The translations under genes were made by a program, and so were the position numbers. DNA of 64,000 bases from an uncultured Sphaerochaeta sp. (GTDB lineage Bacteria; Spirochaetota; Spirochaetia; Sphaerochaetales; Sphaerochaetaceae): assembly GCF_963676285.1 (NCBI RefSeq), contig NZ_OY781063.1:2232001-2296000 (forward strand). The letters are read 5' to 3'. Every line of letters begins with the position of its first letter. Position 1 is the stretch's first letter. Below, piece by piece: positions 35,782 through 44,698 of this stretch. The notes beneath the pieces were generated by a model that was given only the letters and a program-made list of their open reading frames with translations, did not search any database and was not told where the DNA came from.

Positions 35782-35792
35782 TTTTTATTTTT
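35782..35792. repeat. Possible target-site duplication, right
   Basis: TTTTTATTTTT, identical to 34571-34581. Confidence 0.45.
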
Positions 35793-36228
35793 CATATTGC
35801 TTTGGAACGATCATTACGCCTGCATCCATCGGTTGCTTTGCTGAGATTCTGTATTGCATAAAAATTACTGGGTCTCTGGATTGACAAATATTAAAATGTG
35901 TATAGATACTTAATTATAACTTAAGACATACGTGCTGAAGCATTGTTTGCTGTTTTTTTAACTGTGTGCATCATGGAGTCATCGTTGCTGACCGTATCTT
36001 GGTACGGAGTAATTTTTCAGTTGATGAGGCATTCAATGAAGTGGACTACAAGTGTAGCAAAGCCAGAGCCTAGAAGTCCTAAAAAACTATATTGTAATAT
36101 ATTAAATATCGATATACCGCCATAAAAGAAAAGAAATATTCTACATTTTCTGATTTGTCTGGATTCCTTGCATATCGCTAAGGATAGGTTTCTGTGTCTT
36201 TATACAAGTGAAATTCATAGGAGTTTGT
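35793..36228. other. AT-rich region without a gene
   Basis: About 435 bases between the IS and the fifth large lipoprotein. AT-rich, with only short frames lacking SD sequences. The last part must hold the lipoprotein promoter; the AGGAG SD is at 36218-36222. I see no GTATCG dyad here, unlike the first lipoprotein locus. Confidence 0.5.
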
Positions 36229-38187
36229 ATGAATACTATTGGTAAATGGATAGGAATTCTTGGACTATTATTGATACTTATAGTCGCAGGTTGTGACATA
36301 GGTATGACGGGTTTAGATACGAAAAATGTCGGTACCCTGTCATTGCAGGTAAACCAAGGTGGGGATTTCGTAGAGAAGACTTTGCTTCCCAATATTTCCA
36401 TGGATATTGTGGAGTGGGAGATTACCGGCTCTGGTCCTGATCAGAGGACGTATGGGCCTCAGGCCTTTGCACTCGATGCCTCTATTACCATCCCTGAACT
36501 CTATAAGGGTACCTGGGATATTACGGTAGAGGGATTGAATGCGTCAGGAGATGTGATAGGACGTGGCTCAAAGAGCTTGGTGATCACCGCAGCGCAGACA
36601 ACCAGTGACTCAATCACTGTTGTACCTCTGAGCGGTAATGGAACATTGGAATTGAGTGTTTCTTGGCCTACAAGCCTCTTTGACAATGACGTGTTTGAGG
36701 TAATACTGACCGATAAGGATGGAGTAGAACACGAATTGTCTCCAACTTTGGATTATACAAACGGGACTGGTTCCTATAGTGGAACATGGGCAGCCGGCTA
36801 CTATGATCTGAATGTCCAGTTGCTTGATGGGACCACTTCAGTATGGGGTACCTACGAATCTGTTCGTATTTTAGAAGGAGAGGCTACAGAGGGAACCCTC
36901 ATCTTGACTGAGGAGATGTTGAATATCAGCAATAGTGGGGCATTGAACCTTGATATTGTCGAAGACATGCAGAACCCGTTTCTCGTGAGTCTCTCTGGGG
37001 TATCAAGTGAATTGACTGCCGGTACATCCATGCAAGTAAGTAGTTCGGTAGATCCATCCAGTGAGACATACAGTTATGTATGGTTCCTCAATGGTGTCAT
37101 GATACCGGATGAAACCCTCTCGACAATAACCTTTGGCGATACGCTTGCTATCGGCCACTATAATCTTGCACTACGAGTAAGTGATGGAACGGTCATATCC
37201 TCTACAGTACACTATTTCAGTGTAGTGCCTCCCGTGAATGTAGTGATTGATCCTGATTACAACTTCACTCCGGATGAAACTGATAGCACACCGTTTACTG
37301 TGGTTTCTACTGTTCCTTCCAATGGGGCTCAGGATGTACCGGTTGGTACTTCTATCACTGTGTACTTTGATGATTTGATCAACCCAATAAGTCTGAATGA
37401 TGTCTCCATGTCGGTAACTGTTGCTGACCAGGTTGTGTCCGGTACCTTTGCGCTGGAGCGTTCAACCAATGATCTCTATGCGGTACTCCACTTCACCCCG
37501 TCACAACCGTTTGCGGATAATGTGGATGTCACAGTGACGCTGAGTAGCGTGAATGGATTGCTGGACAAGGGTGGCAATACCCTGGCGAATGAGCTTGTCT
37601 TCACATTCCATACCGCTACAGCCTATGTGGGTGATGCTACAAACCTGGGCTTTGAAAGCGGGCTGACTGGGTGGAATATCACTGGTAATGGAGGAATAGT
37701 GGATCTTCCCTTTGCTTCTGAGTTGTCTTTGGAGGGAGTGAAGGCAGCCATGATCACAACTGATGCAGCGGTTGACTACGGTCTATCTGGGACTCCATTG
37801 AATGATGCAACCTCCATGCTGAGTAGTGGAAGTCTTGAGGTTCCTGGCGTGGCAACGCAGTGTTCCTTCGATTACTACTTCCTCTCTGCTGAGTTCATAG
37901 AGTTCATAGGCTCCGAATTTGACGATACGTTGACTATGACCTTCTCTGGGCCAAACGGTACCATAATAGAGACCATTGAGACGGTCAATTCGTATCAAAT
38001 AAGTGATTGTACACATTTGCCAAGTACTCTCGACCCGCAGGATGACCTCTTCCATACTGGAGCAAAGACGAAACAGGTAGATATTTCTGGTCTGGGAAGT
38101 CCGATCACCATTAGTTTTGCTATTTCGGATGTCGGTGATCAGATATACATCTCTGCTTTCTTGGTGGACAATTTCCGATTTGAGTAG
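36229..38187 (+). CDS. Large Ig-like lipoprotein, paralogue 5, with Big_5-like and C-terminal beta domain
   Basis: About 652 residues from the ATG at 36229 (AGGAG, six-base spacer; an in-frame GTG at 36208 is unsupported). Lipobox IVAGC, Cys 22. Shared N-terminal region (GTLSLQV, GTWDITVEGLNASG) and Ig-like YVWFLNGVMI. About 365-470 is a Big_5/SbsA-like Ig domain (STVPSNGAQDVPVGTSITV, FTPSQPFADNV). The last 180 residues (LGFESGLTGWNI, FDYYFLSAEF, SAFLVDNFRFE) resemble choice-of-anchor-type beta domains of secreted proteins. Unlinked paralogue of the 18.6-24.8 kb cluster. Confidence 0.85.
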   Translation: MNTIGKWIGILGLLLILIVAGCDIGMTGLDTKNVGTLSLQVNQGGDFVEKTLLPNISMDIVEWEITGSGPDQRTYGPQAFALDASITIPELYKGTWDITVEGLNASGDVIGRGSKSLVITAAQTTSDSITVVPLSGNGTLELSVSWPTSLFDNDVFEVILTDKDGVEHELSPTLDYTNGTGSYSGTWAAGYYDLNVQLLDGTTSVWGTYESVRILEGEATEGTLILTEEMLNISNSGALNLDIVEDMQNPFLVSLSGVSSELTAGTSMQVSSSVDPSSETYSYVWFLNGVMIPDETLSTITFGDTLAIGHYNLALRVSDGTVISSTVHYFSVVPPVNVVIDPDYNFTPDETDSTPFTVVSTVPSNGAQDVPVGTSITVYFDDLINPISLNDVSMSVTVADQVVSGTFALERSTNDLYAVLHFTPSQPFADNVDVTVTLSSVNGLLDKGGNTLANELVFTFHTATAYVGDATNLGFESGLTGWNITGNGGIVDLPFASELSLEGVKAAMITTDAAVDYGLSGTPLNDATSMLSSGSLEVPGVATQCSFDYYFLSAEFIEFIGSEFDDTLTMTFSGPNGTIIETIETVNSYQISDCTHLPSTLDPQDDLFHTGAKTKQVDISGLGSPITISFAISDVGDQIYISAFLVDNFRFE

Positions 38188-38257
38188 TTTATTGCAACGA
38201 GGATAGAGCGAAGCACAAGAATATCTGTCAATCTACTGATGGTTCTATCTGTACTTG

Positions 38258-38290
38258 GGAGAGGAGGGGATTCCCTCCTCTCCTTCGTAT
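38258..38290 (+). terminator. Terminator-like hairpin after paralogue 5
   Basis: Perfect 11-base stem GGAGAGGAGGG/CCCTCCTCTCC with loop GATT (38258-38283), followed by TTCGTATT. The stem is strong but the T-run is weak. Confidence 0.7.
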
Positions 38291-38309
38291 TAGAAAGACG
38301 TTTATGCTA

Positions 38310-38471
38310 TTACTCAATGGAAACATTCAGCTCTTTTTTCTTCAACATACAATCTGTGAGATAGAGGTTGATAATATTCTGATATGGAATACCCTTCTTC
38401 TCTGCCATGTCCTTGAAATAGGCAACTGTTGCAGAGTCCAGTTGAATGGGTACTTGTTGTTTCTTGATGAA
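38310..38471 (-). pseudogene. Truncated brnA-like antitoxin gene (3' fragment)
   Basis: The last about 50 codons of a BrnA-type antitoxin gene, stop included, matching the intact copy at 50263-50475 over 152 bases (38311-38462, seven mismatches, no gaps). Upstream of LDSATVAYFKDMAEKKG the match ends at KKQQ and continues into unrelated sequence without a proper start. Arg in the DNA-contacting TIRLD strand is Gln here and Thr is Pro, so the fragment has lost constraint. It marks the left edge of carbohydrate module A. Confidence 0.8.
38311..38462. repeat. 152-bp direct repeat, left copy (brnA 3' end)
   Basis: Matches 50264-50415 in the same orientation with seven mismatches (about 95% identity) and no gaps. 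The two copies flank module A. Confidence 0.88.
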
Positions 38472-38516
38472 ATGAATTTCAAAGCAGGATTGGTATAGTA
38501 AGCTACACATTAGTAT

Positions 38517-38544
38517 TTGCAAATAGTTATACATTATGTATAAT
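38517..38544 (+). promoter_or_regulatory. Promoter of the MqsA-like regulator gene with overlapping palindrome
   Basis: -35-like TTGCAA (38517-38522), 16-base spacer, exact -10 TATAAT (38539-38544). A perfect 17-base palindrome TTATACATTATGTATAA (38527-38543) overlaps the -10, the usual site for autorepression by an antitoxin-type regulator. Confidence 0.7.
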
Positions 38545-38570
38545 CAAGATTAGGTGGAGTTATCTAAAAC

Positions 38571-39068
38571 ATGCAGAAACAAAAATGTTCCTATTGTGGA
38601 AATGAAGATGTAGATATTAGAGAAGACCAAGTCGAAGTCTCAGAGCCCTTTGCAGATGTGAATACAGCGACGGTGAAGATGGTGGTTTGTAATACCTGTG
38701 GATTTGTAGAAGATCATGAGGACAACGATCGTGTCTTACAAGATGCTCTTGCCGTATGTAAGCAATCATCGATGGTACATATCCTTACCTACTTGAATGC
38801 ACAAGGGTATACAAATGCTTCGATGGAACGCTCCCTAGGTCTTCCTGCAAGAACCCTTGCAAGGTGGAAGAATGAAGACATTGTCCCCTCGGCAGCAGCT
38901 CTTGCACTTATGAGGTTCATACGGACATTTCCCTGGCTGCTCAGGGTTGCAGAAAAAGAGTTTGATGAAGAGAAGTCTCATGAGATATTCCTGAGTGAAG
39001 GAGAGAAAGAAATCCGTAAACGTAACCACCAGGATATGTCAGATTGCAAAAACATTGAATCAATATGA
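38571..39068 (+). CDS. MqsA/HigA-like zinc-finger HTH regulator, no partner toxin
   Basis: 165 residues. N-terminal zinc site CSYCGN ... CNTCGF, as in MqsA/YgiT-type antitoxins, then an XRE-like helix-turn-helix (YTNASMERSLGLPARTLARWK) and a charged C-terminus. Type II antitoxins of this class normally sit beside an mRNA-interferase toxin; none is present on either side. The palindrome over its promoter fits self-regulation. It may be a solitary regulator left after toxin loss, or a regulator captured with module A. Confidence 0.8.
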   Translation: MQKQKCSYCGNEDVDIREDQVEVSEPFADVNTATVKMVVCNTCGFVEDHEDNDRVLQDALAVCKQSSMVHILTYLNAQGYTNASMERSLGLPARTLARWKNEDIVPSAAALALMRFIRTFPWLLRVAEKEFDEEKSHEIFLSEGEKEIRKRNHQDMSDCKNIESI

Positions 39069-39124
39069 GACCTGTCTATTGCTCAAGACAAGATGCTTAA
39101 AGTTGGTATTTTCCAGGATTGTTG

Positions 39125-40126
39125 TTATTGAGGTATCTGAGCTGTCGATTCTCTTTGTATCAGGGAAGGGTGAATCGAGTGATGGTAGACGCTGTCTTGT
39201 TTCTTGAGAAGTTTGAGGAGACTCTGTGCTGCAAGCTCACCTGTTTTTGTGATGGATTGGTTGATGGTGGTAAGAGGTATCCTGCAAAGTTCACTGATAC
39301 GAATGTTATCGTAGCCAAGAATTGATACCTGTCCTGGAATCCTGATTCCCTCTTCCACGAGACGATTGATGATGCCTATTGCTACGTTGTCATTCGTGAT
39401 GAAGAGTGTTGTTTTAATACGATCAATATGATTCTTCCTGATAAGATCAGGAGCGAGAATGTATCCCTCCTCTTGCGTCTTTATCTGTGAATAGCGAATG
39501 ACTGATTCTGGTGAATTGATGGTGTTGTAGAAACCTTCAAGACGGTTGTCGATGGATTGATGCGCAAATCCCGTGATAACAATTATCTGCTCGCTTGGAT
39601 AGGTGTTAAGATATTGTGCAGCAATACGTCCACCTTCATGGTTGTCACAGCAAACATAAGAAATGGAAGGATCTTTGGGGACGCTGTTGATTACAACAAA
39701 AGGTATCCCTGCTTCTTGAAGAAGCCGAATAGCAAAGCTGTTTTCACTAATCGGGGCTATAAGCACTCCCTGCACACGGTTGCTGATAAGCGAACGTACC
39801 AGCTGTATTTCTCTCTCTTCTATCCATCGAGAACTTGAGAGAAGCATAGAATAGCCACTTGGAGAGAGAATACGGTCAATCCCTTCGGCGATTTCAATAA
39901 AGAAAAAGTTTGAAAGCTCATCGATGATAACCCCAATTGTTCGTGTTGGGCTTCCTGCAAGTCCCTGTGCAAGCAAGCTAGGGGTGTAAGAGTATTTATC
40001 CATCACAGCACGTACGCGTTCCTGAGTACGCTTTGAGACAATCTCAGGGTGGCTGATAACACGGGAGACGGTAGCTTTACTTACTCCTGCTTCAAGGGCT
40101 ATATCATCTATGGTTTTATGTTTCAT
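39125..40126 (-). CDS. LacI-family transcriptional repressor of module A
   Basis: 333 residues. N-terminal LacI HTH TIDDIALEAGVSKATVSRV with hinge helix PSLLAQGL, then a periplasmic-binding-type ligand domain (TRTIGVIIDELSNFFF, GVLIAPISE, ITNDNVAIGIINRLVEEG, ILGYDNIRISEL). It is divergent from the PfkB-HAD gene, and a cre-like LacI operator lies in the shared region at 40268, so it most likely represses module A until a sugar or sugar phosphate binds. Confidence 0.92.
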   Translation of the reverse strand: MKHKTIDDIALEAGVSKATVSRVISHPEIVSKRTQERVRAVMDKYSYTPSLLAQGLAGSPTRTIGVIIDELSNFFFIEIAEGIDRILSPSGYSMLLSSSRWIEEREIQLVRSLISNRVQGVLIAPISENSFAIRLLQEAGIPFVVINSVPKDPSISYVCCDNHEGGRIAAQYLNTYPSEQIIVITGFAHQSIDNRLEGFYNTINSPESVIRYSQIKTQEEGYILAPDLIRKNHIDRIKTTLFITNDNVAIGIINRLVEEGIRIPGQVSILGYDNIRISELCRIPLTTINQSITKTGELAAQSLLKLLKKQDSVYHHSIHPSLIQRESTAQIPQ

Positions 40127-40267
40127 TTCAAAGATACCTTAGGCTTACTGTCTCTTGCTGTCAATAAATAATGCCGGATAATTGCAGTTTCATGCCCATG
40201 CAAATTAATTTCAGATCATTCGGTTGACAACTGGGTATTGGTGGCTTAAGCTTGGTATAAAGAGAAA

Positions 40268-40281
40268 TGAAAGCGGTTACA
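40268..40281 (+). promoter_or_regulatory. LacI-family operator (cre-like) at module A promoter
   Basis: TGAAAGCGGTTACA matches the TGWNANCGNTNWCA pattern of LacI/CcpA-type operators. It starts seven bases after a -10-like TATAAA (40256-40261), so it would cover the transcription start. A TTGACA at 40224 is too far from that -10 (26 bases) to pair with it. Confidence 0.65.
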
Positions 40282-40316
40282 TTTTTATAAAGCTTTCTTC
40301 TCGCAGGGAGACTGTC

Positions 40317-42242
40317 TTGAGCGTGAACGGAATTTTAGGAAATAACATTGATATCCGCCAGGTGATTGCCCGTAATGCAGGGCGACCAATATCTATTGCG
40401 ATTATTGGCGACCTGTGTCTTGATCTTGCTTATCAGGTAACGACTGAACAGGCTGAAATATCGGTAGAAACTGGCTTGCAAACTTATTCAGTCCTCAACT
40501 CAAAGCCCGAGCTTGGAGGAGCCTGCAATGTTGCTGTAAATTGCAAAACCCTCGGGGCTGATCGTGTTGATATCTATGGAATCGTAGGTTCTGACTTTTT
40601 TGGTGATTTGCTGATTTCCCTGTTGCAGAAACATGATATCCAAACAGAAGGGGTTGTTCATCAGGAAGATACATGGGCAACACATGTATACCATAAGGTC
40701 TTTGAGAAAGGAGTAGAACATCCTCGTTTTGATAGTGGTAATTTCAACACCCCAACTGAAGCAAGTATCATAGGTCTTCTCTCTACCCTGAGAAAAAAAC
40801 TATCTGAATATGATGCAGTCATCATCAATGAGCAAGTACCTCGTGGACTCCATAGTGAGTCTTTCCAAAAAGCTCTGAATGAGGTCATCGAAAGTACTGT
40901 TTCTGATTCCGGGGTTCGATGGTTTGCAGACTGCAGGAAATTGAATGATATTTACAGGAATACTATCCACAAGCTCAATGAACAGGAAGGACGCCTTCTC
41001 TACGGCTCTGAATGTACATTAGACAGACAGGAATTGGCGATCTGGTTGGCCAAATATTTCAAGCAACCAATTGTCCTAACCCTTGGTCCTGATGGGGCTA
41101 TTGCTGTAGATGAAAAAGAGGCAATCCAGGCATTCCCTGGTATCCATTTTGCTGGACAAATCGATGCAGTCGGTGCAGGTGACGCTTTCCTGGCCGGATT
41201 GGTAGTGGCTGGGGCCTGGGGCGCCAATTTAGCGGAAGCTGCCTACATCGGTAATATATGTGCGGGGGTTTCGCTGAAAGTTCTCTATGAATGTGGTCAC
41301 CCATCAGCCGATGAGGTTATCTCGTTATCTGAGAAAGCTGATTGGCGTTATAATCCTGAAATTGCAGATGATGAGAGGAAAGCTCTGTATTGGAAGGATA
41401 CACCGCTTGAAATAATAAAGCCTTCACAAATGAATGGATTCCCCAAGGTGGCGATATTCGACCATGATGGAACAATCTCAACTTTACGACAGGGCTGGGA
41501 AACAGTCATGGAGCAGAGCATGCTCACTGCAATAGCAGGAGAAGCTTACAGCTCCCTGTCCAGTAAGGACATCCAATCACTCAGGAATGATATACATGCT
41601 TTCATTGATCGTACCACTGGCATCCAAACAATCGAGCAAATGCATTACTTGGTTGAACTGGTGCGTCATTATGGGTACATTCCTGAGAAGGAAGTGCTTA
41701 CGGCATTGCAATATAAAGAACTTTATAATAAAGAATTGTTGGCAATGGTTGACAAGAAAGCCGTTGAGATTCGTGCCCGGCGGCTTGATGCCACTGACGT
41801 TACTATCAAAGGATCGATAGATTTCTTGCGATTTCTCTCTTCACATGGTACAGAACTCTATCTTGCAAGTGGTACTGATGTTGATGATGTAAAGCGTGAA
41901 GCAGAACTACTTGGCTATGCAAACTACTTTGAAGGCCGAATTTTTGGCTCGGTCGGAGATGTCTCGAATGACCCTAAACGGTTGGTGATTCAGCAAATCA
42001 TTGAAACACGGTTGAACGAAGACTATGAGTCATGTGTAGTCTTCGGAGATGGTCCAGTTGAGATGCGTGAGGCTAAGCGCCACGGCTTGCTAGCAGTGGG
42101 GTTGTTGAGTGATGAAGTCCGCCGTTACGGTTTGAATATGAAGAAAAGGAGCCGTCTAGTCTTGGGTGGAGCTGACCTTCTGCTTCCTGATTTTTCTCAT
42201 GCCTCTACCTTGAGTAAATACCTCGGTTGGGAGGTGAAGTGA
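40317..42242 (+). CDS. PfkB-family sugar kinase fused to HAD phosphatase
   Basis: About 641 residues from a TTG at 40317, chosen for AGGGAG upstream; there is no ATG before the conserved kinase domain, and the open frame to 40224 runs through the operator. Residues about 15-330: PfkB/RfaE-like kinase with IIGDLCLDLAYQV, GGACNVAVN and DAVGAGDAFLAGLV (catalytic Asp). Residues about 375-620: HAD domain with FDHDGTIST nucleophile, LYLASGTDVDDV and VVFGDGPVEM. The fusion would phosphorylate a sugar and dephosphorylate a related one. The pairing recalls HldE kinase plus GmhB phosphatase of heptose synthesis, and a GmhA-like gene lies in the same operon. Confidence 0.88.
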   Translation: MSVNGILGNNIDIRQVIARNAGRPISIAIIGDLCLDLAYQVTTEQAEISVETGLQTYSVLNSKPELGGACNVAVNCKTLGADRVDIYGIVGSDFFGDLLISLLQKHDIQTEGVVHQEDTWATHVYHKVFEKGVEHPRFDSGNFNTPTEASIIGLLSTLRKKLSEYDAVIINEQVPRGLHSESFQKALNEVIESTVSDSGVRWFADCRKLNDIYRNTIHKLNEQEGRLLYGSECTLDRQELAIWLAKYFKQPIVLTLGPDGAIAVDEKEAIQAFPGIHFAGQIDAVGAGDAFLAGLVVAGAWGANLAEAAYIGNICAGVSLKVLYECGHPSADEVISLSEKADWRYNPEIADDERKALYWKDTPLEIIKPSQMNGFPKVAIFDHDGTISTLRQGWETVMEQSMLTAIAGEAYSSLSSKDIQSLRNDIHAFIDRTTGIQTIEQMHYLVELVRHYGYIPEKEVLTALQYKELYNKELLAMVDKKAVEIRARRLDATDVTIKGSIDFLRFLSSHGTELYLASGTDVDDVKREAELLGYANYFEGRIFGSVGDVSNDPKRLVIQQIIETRLNEDYESCVVFGDGPVEMREAKRHGLLAVGLLSDEVRRYGLNMKKRSRLVLGGADLLLPDFSHASTLSKYLGWEVK

Positions 42243-43369
42243 TGGGTAAGATGAATCACCTTTCAGCAGGTAAGCAAGCGCTGTTCGATCGAAATACCAT
42301 GACGTATTTCCCGTTATCTTCACGGAAGAACAAGGTATTTATCGAGTCCTCCTGCGTAGATCCAGCAACAGATAGTGTTGCAATTCCTACAAAATTACAA
42401 CAACAAACAGCACTGATTGCTGATGAGATGGTCCAGGCACGTAATCGTGGTGCTTCAGTAATGTGTGCATTCGGAGCTCATACCATCAAGAATGGATTAG
42501 GCCGACTGCTCGGTAATTTGGTGCAGAAAGGATGGTTGACTCATCTTGCAACCAATGGTGCTGGGGTTATCCACGATTGGGAGTTTTCCTATCTTGGACA
42601 GAGTAGCGAGGATGTTAGAGCAAACGTCCAGGAAGGCAAGTTTGGAACTTGGGAAGAGACCGGCTTGTACATCAATCTTGCCTTGGCTATTGGAGCGTAT
42701 GAGGGATTGGGGTATGGGGAATCTATTGGGGCAATGATTGTCCGTGGTGGATTGGAAATACCGAGTCGCTCTGAGCTGGAAACATTTGCCACTTCGTTAG
42801 ATGGATCTGCAGGCAAACGAGGCAGTGCATTGGATCTGCTTGATCTCATTACAGATTTGGACGATTCGCTCTTTGGTTCACGTTTGAATATATCTCATCC
42901 ATATGCCAGCTATAGTGCACAGGCACTGGCGTGGGAAGCACAAGTACCTTTCACCAGTCATCCAATGTTTGGACACGATATCATATATACACATAAGGCG
43001 AACAGGGGAGCTGTTATTGGCAGAACTGCTGAGCGTGATTTCCTCTCCTATGTGCAGAGTGTCTCAAATCTGGAAGGGGGAGTGTACCTCTCTGTTGGAT
43101 CAGCTGTAATGTCTCCGATGATTTTTGAAAAATCTCTCTCGATGGTGAGAAATACAGGTAAGCATGTCACTGATTGTGCAATTCATGTGGTTGACCTGCA
43201 AGAAGAGAGTTGGGATTGGTCCAAGGGAGAGCCTCCTGTAGATAATCCTGCATATTATTTGCGGTTCATGAAGACCTTCAGTCGAATGGGATGCAATGCT
43301 TCCTACCTCTGCTCTGATAATCATGCATTTTTCGTAAGTCTGTATCGTGAGTTGGAAAAAAGGAGTTGA
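42242..43369 (+). CDS. Conserved protein of unknown function, deoxyhypusine-synthase-like motifs
   Basis: About 375 residues; ATG overlaps the preceding TGA (TGATG) and GGAGGTG lies upstream. No signal or membrane segment. Distinctive motifs: VMCAFGAHTIKNGLGRLL, THLATNGAGVIHDWE, GQSSEDVRANVQEGKFGTWEETG, and MFGHDIIYTH. The order of a Gly-rich 'no-loss' strand, helix and TNGAG.IHD resembles deoxyhypusine synthase, an NAD-dependent Rossmann-type enzyme, but the match is from memory and distant. Bacteria lack hypusine, so another NAD-linked reaction on a sugar-related substrate is more likely. Position two in module A. Confidence 0.75.
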   Translation: MGKMNHLSAGKQALFDRNTMTYFPLSSRKNKVFIESSCVDPATDSVAIPTKLQQQTALIADEMVQARNRGASVMCAFGAHTIKNGLGRLLGNLVQKGWLTHLATNGAGVIHDWEFSYLGQSSEDVRANVQEGKFGTWEETGLYINLALAIGAYEGLGYGESIGAMIVRGGLEIPSRSELETFATSLDGSAGKRGSALDLLDLITDLDDSLFGSRLNISHPYASYSAQALAWEAQVPFTSHPMFGHDIIYTHKANRGAVIGRTAERDFLSYVQSVSNLEGGVYLSVGSAVMSPMIFEKSLSMVRNTGKHVTDCAIHVVDLQEESWDWSKGEPPVDNPAYYLRFMKTFSRMGCNASYLCSDNHAFFVSLYRELEKRS

Positions 43370-43373
43370 ATCA

Positions 43374-44660
43374 ATGGACATTGTTGGACAAGTAAATACT
43401 TGGAAAGAAGAAATGGAGAGACATCTCCATGATGAGTTGCTCCCATTCTGGCTTGATCGAGTTTGGGATTCTGATTGGGGTGGCTATCTAACCCAGTGGG
43501 ACGCTGAAGGCAAGGATTCAGGAGTTGATGAGAAATCATTGCTTGCCCATATGCGTACTATCTATTCTCTTTCTCTTGCCTGTTCCCTGAATCATGACCT
43601 TGATGGACGTTGTGCAACATTGGCAAAGAAAGGTGTCTACTTTGCGATAGAACACTATTGGGACCCTGTACATGAAGGATTCTTCTGGCTGTTCAACCGG
43701 AAGAATGAGGTTCTCATTGATAAGAAAATCGTGTACGGCCACTCCTTCGCAATCTATGCGTTAAGCACGTATGCCAAAACTTTCGATGATCCAATTGCTT
43801 TGGAGTATGCAGAGAAGTGTTTTAATCTTCTCCAAATCTATGCTGCAGAGACTTCCTATGGTGGGTATTGGGAAATGTTTGAACGTGACTGGACCCTCTC
43901 ATCAGGAGGTAGCGGTGGAGGAGACCGAAAAACTCTTGATGTTCACATGCATCTTATGGAAGCCTACACCGCATTGTACAATGCAAGTGGAAAGGCTATC
44001 CATCGAAGAAAGCTGGAAGAGATCATTGACTTGATCAATACAAGGATCTTGCATCCAGTTCACAAGACTGGAATCCCCCAATTCAATTGTGATTGGTCGG
44101 TAGCTCCGCAGATCAAATTTGACATCATTTGGGGTTGGGATCGTTTCTCAGATGATTCAGGTGCAAAACCTAATGCCCTTGATAATACGTCCTACGGGCA
44201 TAACGTAGAGTTCTTCTGGTTGCTGAGTGATGCTCTTCGAGTACTTGGAAAATCCATACAGCCATATGAACCTATGTTTGTCAAACTACTGGATCATGCA
44301 GTTTCCTATGGTATCGATCGTGAATACGGTGGAGTCTACGTGGAAGGTTCACTGGATGGGTCTGTGGTATATGACGATTGTAAGGAGTTCTGGCAGCAAG
44401 CAGAGTTCTTGATTGGGATGCTTGATGCATATCTCACTTTCGGTGATGAGAAATTCCTGGAGGCATATAAAAACGTTCATGCTTTCGTATTTGAAAAGAT
44501 GATACAGCATGATTTGGGTGAATGGCTTGCCCTCCTGAAACGAGATGGAACACCTATTTGGACTCATATGAGTCATTCCTGGAAAGTCAATTATCACACG
44601 ATTCGCTCTGCTACGCTAAGTTTACAGAGGATGGATCAGATACTGTTACGTTTGCAATGA
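43374..44660 (+). CDS. AGE-family sugar 2-epimerase
   Basis: About 428 residues from the ATG at 43374, with AGGAG upstream and four bases after the preceding stop. Motifs of the N-acylglucosamine/cellobiose 2-epimerase family in an (alpha/alpha)6 barrel: DEKSLLAHMRTIYSLS, DVHMHLMEAYTALYN, YGHNVEFFWLL, EFWQQAEFLIGMLDAY, HSWKVNYHTIRSA. Catalytic His residues are expected in HMHLMEA, GHNVEF and NYHT. It interconverts C2 epimers of a sugar (glucose/mannose type, acylated or not). Located between the unknown enzyme and the transporter genes. Confidence 0.88.
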   Translation: MDIVGQVNTWKEEMERHLHDELLPFWLDRVWDSDWGGYLTQWDAEGKDSGVDEKSLLAHMRTIYSLSLACSLNHDLDGRCATLAKKGVYFAIEHYWDPVHEGFFWLFNRKNEVLIDKKIVYGHSFAIYALSTYAKTFDDPIALEYAEKCFNLLQIYAAETSYGGYWEMFERDWTLSSGGSGGGDRKTLDVHMHLMEAYTALYNASGKAIHRRKLEEIIDLINTRILHPVHKTGIPQFNCDWSVAPQIKFDIIWGWDRFSDDSGAKPNALDNTSYGHNVEFFWLLSDALRVLGKSIQPYEPMFVKLLDHAVSYGIDREYGGVYVEGSLDGSVVYDDCKEFWQQAEFLIGMLDAYLTFGDEKFLEAYKNVHAFVFEKMIQHDLGEWLALLKRDGTPIWTHMSHSWKVNYHTIRSATLSLQRMDQILLRLQ

Positions 44661-44698
44661 CTTCGTTGAAGTCTTGATCATAGAAAAAGGAGAAAACT

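Noticed and set aside
40224..40261. TTGACA (40224) paired with TATAAA (40256) as a promoter
   Set aside because: The spacer is 26 bases, too long for a sigma-70 promoter; only the operator and the -10-like box are kept.
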